Shown here: positions 23,621-28,463 of the stretch, piece after piece
Numbering within the stretch: position 1 is the stretch's first letter
Layout: each line of letters begins with the position of its first letter
Assembly: GCA_024860865.1 (NCBI GenBank)
Contig: JACRDV010000013.1
Location: 1-28,463, forward strand
Direction: 5' to 3'
DNA: 28,463 nucleotides
DNA from: Methanobacteriota archaeon
GTDB taxonomy: Archaea > JACRDV01
Translations under genes and position numbers: made by a program
Notes under the pieces: generated by a model
Seen by the model: the letters and a program-made list of their open reading frames with translations, nothing else
Told to the model about the DNA's origin: nothing
The model's database searches: none

Positions 23621-24076
23621 ATGCTATCTGACGTAAAGCAGGCGACGATAGTGCTTTCTGGAGAAGTGCAATACGTTGGACTGAGAGCTGAGATGGAAGA
23701 GCTTCTAGCAAAGCACGGTTTTCCGGGCTTTGTGTACAACGATGCAAGGGATGGCACATTGAAGTTAGTGTGCGAAGGAGACGACGCTGAGATAAAGCGG
23801 CTAATTGATGAAATAACCGCGGTGCATCCTGAGGTCAGCATCTCGCTAGAGGAACGGGTAATACTGCCTAAGCCAGCGGGCAGAGTTGTTATCGGCGTGG
23901 AGAGGGGAATTTTCGAGAGGCTTGATCTGGGAGTGAATAGGCTGGGTTCCATCGATGATACACTTAAGTTTATGAATAAAAAGCTGGATAAACTAGACAC
24001 TTTAGATAAAAAGCTAGATAAACTAGACACTTTAGAAGACATCAAGAAATTGCTTGAAAAAATCGCGGAGAAGTAA
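23621..24076 (+). CDS. Acylphosphatase-like domain with C-terminal coiled coil
   Basis: Residues 1-90 follow the acylphosphatase fold: GEVQYVGLRAEMEELLAKHG carries the phosphate-binding loop arginine, and FVYNDARDGTLKLVCEGDD carries the catalytic asparagine. The usual VQGVGFR is changed to VQYVGLR. A further 60 residues follow, ending in two copies of KKLDKLDTLD/E and a charged helix (KKLLEKIAEK) that should form a coiled coil and an oligomer. Free acylphosphatases are about 90 residues; longer archaeal forms with coiled tails exist. Composition is richer in G+C than the neighbouring genes, suggesting transfer. The substrate is unknown. Confidence 0.85.
   Translation: MLSDVKQATIVLSGEVQYVGLRAEMEELLAKHGFPGFVYNDARDGTLKLVCEGDDAEIKRLIDEITAVHPEVSISLEERVILPKPAGRVVIGVERGIFERLDLGVNRLGSIDDTLKFMNKKLDKLDTLDKKLDKLDTLEDIKKLLEKIAEK
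23978..24037 (+). repeat. Two tandem 30-bp repeats encoding KKLDKLDTLD
   Basis: Positions 23978-24007 and 24008-24037 are nearly identical 30-base units (differences at the G/A of the leucine-aspartate codons and at the last base). They duplicate a ten-residue segment of the coiled coil without changing frame, so coil length could vary between strains. Confidence 0.9.
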
Positions 24077-24095
24077 GTCATACTTTTATTACCTC

Positions 24096-24194
24096 CTAAA
24101 TACTTCGCACTGCCCAGCCTAGTGTTGGCGGCGGCGGAATTTCAACGTTTATATCCACAGTGTTGTTGAAGCTCCCGTAGTTGCCGCTTCTGAT
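24096..24194 (-). pseudogene. Orphan 3' fragment of an unidentified gene
   Basis: A minus-strand open frame with no start reads IRSGNYGSFNNTVDINVEIP, then PPPTLGWAVRSI and a stop. Composition (Asn, Gly, Ser, then PPPP) and G+C content look like real coding sequence, perhaps the C-terminus of a surface or structural protein. An upstream stop at 24195-24197 closes the frame and no longer homologous-looking frame is seen beyond. I do not recognise it. The remaining bases to 24383 hold nothing I can identify. Confidence 0.35.
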
Positions 24195-24383
24195 TTATTG
24201 ATTAAAGATTTCGTAACTATTTAGTCATTTGAACATTTTTGCGCTGACGATTTCCTCCAAAAAGTTAGAAATATTAAAACGAAAAAACGCAAAACTTTAG
24301 TTTAGGATTTAATTATTTGTTGGAATACCAAATGAAAAACAAATCTAAAATATGAAAACCTTCATAAAAAATTAATTTTGCAA

Positions 24384-25265
24384 TTATCTTTTTAATTTTG
24401 CTTTAACTAGTTGGAGTATTTCAACGGGTATTTTAGCGACAGGAACTCCAGCTCTTTCAAATGCTTTTATCTTGCTCTCTGGGGTTCCAGCAGCCCCGGA
24501 AATAATTGCTCCAGCATGCCCCATCCTTTTTCCAGATGGAGCACATCGACCAGCTACAAAAGCTATTACTGGTTTTGAAATTTTTCCTCGAATAAATTTC
24601 GCAGCTCTCTCTTCTTCATCTCCTCCAATTTCCCCAACCAAAACCACGCCTTCAGTTTGAGAATCTTTTTCAAAAAGAGATAATATCTCTGTAAAACTTG
24701 TTCCAATAACCGCGTCTCCGCCTATCCCAACGCAAGTTGATTGACCAAGTCCTCCATTTGTAATGATCGATGCAATTTCATATGTCAAAGTTCCACTGCG
24801 AGATACCATCCCTATTTTTCCAGGCTTGAAAATATTTCCCGGCATTATCCCAACTTTGCTTTTCCCTGGAGAAATTATTCCGGGAGTATTTGGCCCGATT
24901 ATAGTTGCTTTTTTCTCTGAAGCATAATTTATGATTTCGAGCGTGTCTAAAATTGGAACATGTTCCGTGATTATTACAATGAGTTTTATTCCTGCATTAA
25001 TTGCTTCTAATGCTGCGTCTTTTGCAAAAGGAGCTGGAACAAAAATAATGCTTGTATTTGGGTTCTGTTCTCTCATGGCTTCTTCAACTGTGTTATATAC
25101 TGGAATTCCGTGAACGGTTGTGCCCCCTTTCCCAGGCGTTGTTCCCGCAACAACTTTAGCTCCGTACTCTAACATTGATTTAGCATGAAAACTTCCATGA
25201 TGTCCTGTTACGCCCTGGACTAAAATACGAGTGTTTTCATCTATGAGAACTGACATTTTTCTCAT
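24384..25265 (-). CDS. sucD: Succinyl-CoA synthetase (ADP/GDP-forming) alpha subunit
   Basis: Interconverts succinyl-CoA and succinate with nucleotide phosphorylation. The 293 residues include the CoA-binding Rossmann start (TRILVQGVTGHHG), GPNTPGIISPGKSKVGIMPG and the phosphorylated histidine His250 in MGHAGAIISGAAGTPESK. ATG 25265 is used; a second ATG three codons later (25256) is also possible. A TATA-like TAATTTAT at 25283-25290 suggests sucD has its own promoter and a nearly leaderless transcript. This fits the fact that sucC is not adjacent: a gene on the other strand separates them. Confidence 0.95.
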   Translation of the reverse strand: MRKMSVLIDENTRILVQGVTGHHGSFHAKSMLEYGAKVVAGTTPGKGGTTVHGIPVYNTVEEAMREQNPNTSIIFVPAPFAKDAALEAINAGIKLIVIITEHVPILDTLEIINYASEKKATIIGPNTPGIISPGKSKVGIMPGNIFKPGKIGMVSRSGTLTYEIASIITNGGLGQSTCVGIGGDAVIGTSFTEILSLFEKDSQTEGVVLVGEIGGDEEERAAKFIRGKISKPVIAFVAGRCAPSGKRMGHAGAIISGAAGTPESKIKAFERAGVPVAKIPVEILQLVKAKLKR

Positions 25266-25315
25266 TATGAGATTGGTTCTATAAATTAAAAAATCTTTTC
25301 AACCATAAATTTAAT

Positions 25316-25343
25316 AATTTAAATCCCACATTAAAATAAAGGT
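25316..25343 (+). promoter_or_regulatory. TATA box and ribosome binding site of the winged-helix gene
   Basis: AATTTAAAT at 25316-25324 and AAAGGT at 25338-25343 precede the ATG at 25350. The region is shared with the divergent sucD promoter (25283-25290), so a regulator bound here could affect both. Confidence 0.5.
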
Positions 25344-25349
25344 ATTAAA

Positions 25350-25640
25350 ATGAATGAAGAGGATGAGTTACTAAATATAAAACCAGTAACTAAGAAACTT
25401 ACCCATAGACAAGAATTTGATATATCAATGTCTCCAATTAAGATGCAGATAATAAAAATCATTGCAGCAAAAGTTCCTGCTCCAACTATCGATTATCTCC
25501 ATGCTAAAATTGATGCTAAACCGGAAATAATTGATTATCATCTAGATGTTTTAAAAAGTTTAGACTTAATTGTAGAGGAGAGAGGAGTATTAGTTTTTAC
25601 AGAAGAAGGTATGAAATTAGCGCGAAACCTTGGTTTGTAA
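25350..25640 (+). CDS. Winged-helix DNA-binding protein (ArsR-like)
   Basis: The 96 residues form one winged-helix domain: SPIKMQIIKIIAAKVPAPTI (helix 1-2), EIIDYHLDVLKSLDLIVEER (recognition helix and start of the wing) and VLVFTEEGMKLARN (wing and last helix). No metal or ligand domain is seen. It sits on the opposite strand between sucD and sucC and diverges from sucD with an 84-base gap, so it may regulate sucD and itself. That is inference from position. Confidence 0.88.
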   Translation: MNEEDELLNIKPVTKKLTHRQEFDISMSPIKMQIIKIIAAKVPAPTIDYLHAKIDAKPEIIDYHLDVLKSLDLIVEERGVLVFTEEGMKLARNLGL

Positions 25641-25735
25641 AGGGCTAAAAAACAGAGGGTAGATTATAAAAAATAATACCATATTAGCGAGGCAGAATTT
25701 ATACGAAAAAATTACCTATCTTTGGAATAATTCGT

Positions 25736-26920
25736 TTATAATGCAAATATCTTCTTATCATGCCCCTTCTTTAACTCATTAAGTTCTTTGGCGACAGAAA
25801 CAGCTTTTTTTGCGGCTTCGAACATAGAATCAAAAAATGGGGTTTTATTTTCCTCTAAAATCTTTTTACCTTCAGCTTCATTTGTACCAGTTAATCTAAC
25901 AGTAATTGGTTTTTGAATGTTGTATTCTTTAATTGCAGTAACAATTCCTCTTGCTACTTCATCACATCTAGTGATTCCAGCAAATACATTGATTAAAATT
26001 ACTTTAACATTTGGCTTAGAATGAATGAATTTAAGGGCCCTTATAACCACTTCTGTAGATGTTCCTCCGCCAAGGTCTAAAAAGTTAGCAGGTTTACCGC
26101 CAAATTGGGAAACTAAATCTAAAGTTGCCATCACAAGCCCTGCACCATTGCCGATAACACCAATATTACCATCAAGTTCTACGTAAATTAGGTCTTGTTC
26201 TTTAGCCAACCTTTCCTCATCAGAAAGTTCGGAAGCTTCAGGTCCAAATTCTTTAACTAAATCCTGATGCCTAAATAGCGCATTATCATCGATGATTATT
26301 TTTGCATCTGCAGCACATAACTCATTGCTCTTTGAAAGAACTAAGGGATTGATCTCAACTAATTCTGCATCTAAGTCAAAATAGATATCGCTTAATTTTT
26401 TGATTATGTTTCCAATTGCTATACACTGCTCACCTGAAAATCCAAGCTTTTTAGCGATTACACGTCCTTCAAATTCCCTCAAACCAGTTCTGATATCTAT
26501 TGGATATTTGATTAGCTTCTCAGGAAATCGCTCTACAATAGTTTCTACATCCACGCCGCCTGTTCTAGAGGCTAGAACTAAGACTTTTCTAGCCCCTCTA
26601 TCTAAGGTAACGCTCACAAAAAGTTCCTTTAAAATATCTAACTTTTCTTCTACCAAGACTTTCCTTACAGGAAAACCATCAAGTGAAGCGCCTAAGAGCG
26701 AAGAAACAACTTTTTTTACATCTTTCGGGAACTCAGCAAATTTTATTCCCCCAACTTTTCCCCTTCCTCCTACTAAAACTTGAGCCTTCATTGCAACTGG
26801 CTTTTTCAATTCTTCAGCAATTTTTCTAGCTTCCTCCGGAGAAATTGCGACTCTTCCTTTTGGAATTTGAATTCCGTACTTTAACAAAATAGATTTAGCT
26901 TGAAATTCTTGAAGCTTCAT
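25736..26920 (-). CDS. sucC: Succinyl-CoA synthetase (ADP/GDP-forming) beta subunit
   Basis: The ATP-grasp nucleotide-binding subunit, 394 residues from the ATG at 26920. I use this start because the family begins MKLQEFQAKSILLKYGI. The open frame continues 26 codons further upstream (to 26998), but that part does not look like the family and borders a transposase-type relic. Blocks seen are KAQVLVGGRGKVGGI (nucleotide loop), ELVEINPLV (metal-binding) and GNGAGLVMATLD with FLDLGGG. No strong ribosome binding site precedes the ATG. sucD is 470 bases downstream, beyond the winged-helix gene. Confidence 0.95.
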   Translation of the reverse strand: MKLQEFQAKSILLKYGIQIPKGRVAISPEEARKIAEELKKPVAMKAQVLVGGRGKVGGIKFAEFPKDVKKVVSSLLGASLDGFPVRKVLVEEKLDILKELFVSVTLDRGARKVLVLASRTGGVDVETIVERFPEKLIKYPIDIRTGLREFEGRVIAKKLGFSGEQCIAIGNIIKKLSDIYFDLDAELVEINPLVLSKSNELCAADAKIIIDDNALFRHQDLVKEFGPEASELSDEERLAKEQDLIYVELDGNIGVIGNGAGLVMATLDLVSQFGGKPANFLDLGGGTSTEVVIRALKFIHSKPNVKVILINVFAGITRCDEVARGIVTAIKEYNIQKPITVRLTGTNEAEGKKILEENKTPFFDSMFEAAKKAVSVAKELNELKKGHDKKIFAL

Positions 26921-26970
26921 GGAACTTTTTGTGTTTTTCTTGACATTTAAAAGTGCCCCAAAATTAGATT

Positions 26971-27105
26971 TTAGGATATTTGTCGCAAAATTCTCCAAAC
27001 GGTATTTTTTGAAATTCCAAGCTTTAAAGCGATTTGTTGAACCGATAAAAAATTAAGGAATCCGCAAAAACGTTATACTCAATCGCTTCTTGCTTTCGTA
27101 ACTAT
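26971..27105 (-). pseudogene. Relic of a transposase-type helix-turn-helix domain
   Basis: On the minus strand one frame reads FLSVQQIALKLGISKNTVWR followed by ILRQIS and a stop, a textbook helix-turn-helix. The preceding frame reads LRKQEAIEYNVFADS, which fits as the segment just upstream after one frameshift, as in HTH regions of archaeal insertion sequence transposases and resolvases. There is no start and no catalytic domain. It abuts the region just upstream of sucC and has probably replaced its original upstream sequence. The TTTAAAT stretch at about 27109-27116 may be an old promoter. Confidence 0.45.
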
Positions 27106-27189
27106 CGGCTTTAAATAGCCGCTAAGTTTTTATCCATCTGTGTATACCATGATATTATAGTTAATCCTCATAGTATAATGCGTGATAAC

Positions 27190-27385
27190 ATGAGCGAAGC
27201 GGTAAGGAGAAAGCATACAACTGGATGGATAACGATATCCTTGGATGAGTATGAAGAGCATGAAAAGGACAATCGAAGTTCTCTCTGATAAAGACCTCAT
27301 GAAGCAGATTGATGAGAGCAAGAAGGCAAGGGCAGCGGGAAAAGTAAGAAATTTTGATGATGTTGCAAAAGAACTCAGTATCTAA
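27190..27385 (+). pseudogene. relB: RelB-family antitoxin with a single-base frameshift
   Basis: From ATG 27190 the frame reads MSEAVRRKHTTGWITISLDE, then YE, and is derailed to a stop after 33 codons. The next frame, open from ATG 27245, continues SMKRTIEVLSDKDLMKQIDE and on to VAKELSI with stop TAA at 27383-27385. Joined at about 27256 the two give a typical archaeal RelB antitoxin of about 63 residues (strand, linker, toxin-wrapping helix). One extra base explains the break. The 46-residue second frame could still be made by itself and would keep the toxin-binding helix. The stop overlaps the stop of the convergent RelE-like gene. Confidence 0.65.
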
Positions 27386-27632
27386 AACTCGTCTTTGTGT
27401 TTGATAGCTTCTACAGTAACTATATTTTCTTGAAAATCAATTGTATAGAGAATCCTGAATTTGTTTTCGAATTTTAACTCCCAGTATCCATGGAGTTCTC
27501 CCCTTAAAGGTTTTCCATAAATATCTGGGGCGTCTTTCAATTTTCTTATTATTAGCAAATCTTCGCTGAATTTCTTTGTCGAACTTTTTCAATCTCCTTT
27601 CGGGGCTCTGTGATCTTGATGATAAATGGCAT
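27382..27632 (-). pseudogene. relE: RelE/ParE-family toxin, frameshifted
   Basis: On the minus strand ATG 27632 begins MPFIIKITEPRKEIEK. A second frame gives KKFDKEIQRR, and a third gives LLIIRKLKDAPDIYGKPLRG, then ELHGYWELKFENKFRILYTI and VEAIKHKDEF with stop at 27382-27384. Together they make an RelE-type mRNA interferase of about 83 residues with the conserved LKD..YGKPL.G and YRILY-like core. Two frame changes (about 27580 and 27560) prevent its synthesis. It faces the RelB-like gene tail to tail, not in the normal same-strand operon. Confidence 0.65.
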
Positions 27633-27664
27633 GATTTTAACTCTTTGTCGGAGTGATATATTTT

Positions 27665-27700
27665 TTATGCTTAACCGAATTGACCGAATTGACCGATACG
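27665..27700 (+). repeat. Short tandem GAATTGACC repeats; otherwise empty stretch
   Basis: Two and a half copies of a nine-base unit (GAATTGACC) occur at about 27676-27698. In the rest of 27633-27972 I see no gene, RNA or clear regulatory site; the only open frames are short and without ribosome binding sites. Confidence 0.4.
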
Positions 27701-27972
27701 CTCGGACTACGGGTAACGGACTACTACTTTTATGATCTTTATAAGAAAAATTTCAGAAATCTTTGAGATAAAGAAATACAAAGTGATAGATATTTTACTT
27801 TATAGTTAAAAGAGAAAATTCTAAAAAATAAATCTGTTGGTTGAAAAATGCTTTAGATTCACTAGCAGGATTATTCGTATTGCATGAAGTAAGTGGAATG
27901 CAAATAAAACTACAATGTTTGAATTTAACTTCATCAACATCCAATAGCTACAAAAGCGCAAGAAAAGGCTAG

Positions 27973-28463
27973 CTAAATAAATTTGAATCCTTCATCTGTA
28001 ATTTGATATTTGTGCCAGTTTGGGTCATGTTTAGAACCGCGCATTCTAGCAACTCTTAGAGCTCGCTCTCCATTTTTAAAATCGAGTTCGATTTTGCCAT
28101 CTGACAGATAATCCAGTGCTGCATTAGTCTTTTCATCTAACACTCCCTTATCCATTATCGATATGTTTATGATTCCTCTAGTTTTGCAGCGAGCATTTAA
28201 TATCTGAATGAATTTTAATACAGCTCTACTTTCGATTTTTAACATATAGCTGGTTAATGAATCAAAAACAGTCCTGCTGCCTTCTTTTGAATCTGTTTCT
28301 TTTTGCGCATCAAGCAGCAAAATTGAGAGGTGATTTAAATCAGTTGGGCTTCTCAAAACAAACTTTTCTTTTGACTCGACAAACTCTCCAAGCAAACAAG
28401 TAAAGGCGTCGATAAATCTGAACGAATTTTGTTGCTCGAATTTGGATATATCCCATTTGAAGC
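27973..28463 (-). CDS. RecA/KaiC-like (RAD55-type) ATPase, 3' part; 5' part beyond the window
   Basis: The frame is open from the right edge, so the gene's N-terminal part with the Walker A motif lies outside. The visible 163 residues include FKWDISKFEQQNSFRFIDAF, typical of the archaeal RecA-superfamily ATPases implicated in signal transduction. SRTVFDSLTSYML (Walker-B-like aspartate) follows, then IINISIMDKGVLDEKTNAAL and a final wing-like tail. Alternative internal starts should be ignored. The exact role cannot be given; these proteins often lie near taxis or regulatory genes. Confidence 0.8.
   Translation of the reverse strand, partial: FKWDISKFEQQNSFRFIDAFTCLLGEFVESKEKFVLRSPTDLNHLSILLLDAQKETDSKEGSRTVFDSLTSYMLKIESRAVLKFIQILNARCKTRGIINISIMDKGVLDEKTNAALDYLSDGKIELDFKNGERALRVARMRGSKHDPNWHKYQITDEGFKFI

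Noticed and set aside
26921-26998. 26-codon N-terminal extension of sucC
   Set aside because: It does not look like the succinyl-CoA synthetase N-terminus, which begins at MKLQEFQ, and it borders a mobile-element relic.
27676-27698. Tandem GAATTGACC as the beginning of a CRISPR or regulatory array
   Set aside because: Only two and a half copies of nine bases with no spacers. No CRISPR-type repeat-spacer pattern and no cas gene was seen in the window.

Overview
This is an AT-rich archaeal chromosome segment. The archaeal assignment rests on gene content: a bifunctional fructose-1,6-bisphosphate aldolase/phosphatase, a UbiA-type prenyltransferase of archaeal lipid synthesis, an archaeal-type S-adenosylmethionine synthetase, a DUF460 RuvC-like protein, a DacZ-type diadenylate cyclase, two-subunit pyruvate carboxylase, SFM1/DUF431 and NcsA/TtuA proteins, plus BRE/TATA promoters close to start codons. 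Many starts are TTG or GTG, and several are fixed by strong GGAGG-type ribosome binding sites. The content fits a euryarchaeon-like lineage; I cannot name the genus from sequence alone.

Layout. 1-4.6 kb (mostly minus strand): FBP aldolase/phosphatase, UbiA prenyltransferase, a DUF2103-like protein, then an overlapping nadE - PRC-barrel - SFM1-like - Lrp-RAM operon. 4.7-6.3 kb (plus): a charged small protein and an AmmeMemoRadiSam radical SAM enzyme. 6.4-9.3 kb: a cation/proton antiporter gene split by a 1,641-bp IS607-family element whose tnpA carries a frameshifting internal deletion and whose tnpB is intact. 9.3-10.7 kb (minus): a sulfur-transfer operon (ubiquitin-like carrier, TtuA/NcsA thiolase, 99-aa unknown). 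10.9-14.2 kb (plus): DUF460 protein and SAM synthetase. 14.3-17.6 kb (minus): pycA - birA - dacZ, grouping pyruvate carboxylase, its biotin ligase and a c-di-AMP synthase. 17.7-20.1 kb: a lipoprotein, a VapBC module with a perfect 10-bp inverted-repeat operator, and a gene-poor stretch with short ORFs. 20.1-23.0 kb: pycB, a cupin and the biotin transporter bioY. 23.1-24.4 kb: accessory material (a truncated gene, a TnpB relic, an acylphosphatase/coiled-coil gene, an orphan 3' fragment). 24.4-26.9 kb: sucD and sucC separated by an opposite-strand winged-helix gene. 27-28.5 kb: a transposase-type HTH relic, a frameshifted RelB antitoxin converging on a frameshifted RelE toxin, and the 3' part of a RecA/KaiC-like ATPase gene running off the window.

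How it fits together. The central theme is anaplerotic and central carbon metabolism: pyruvate to oxaloacetate (PycA+PycB), biotin uptake (BioY) and attachment (BirA), succinyl-CoA interconversion (SucCD) and gluconeogenesis (FBPA/P). Most eye-catching are the linkage of a c-di-AMP cyclase to pyruvate carboxylase genes, the stranded TnpB nuclease inside an antiporter gene, the unknown protein at the end of the thiolation operon, and the gene decay near both ends of the 23-28 kb stretch.
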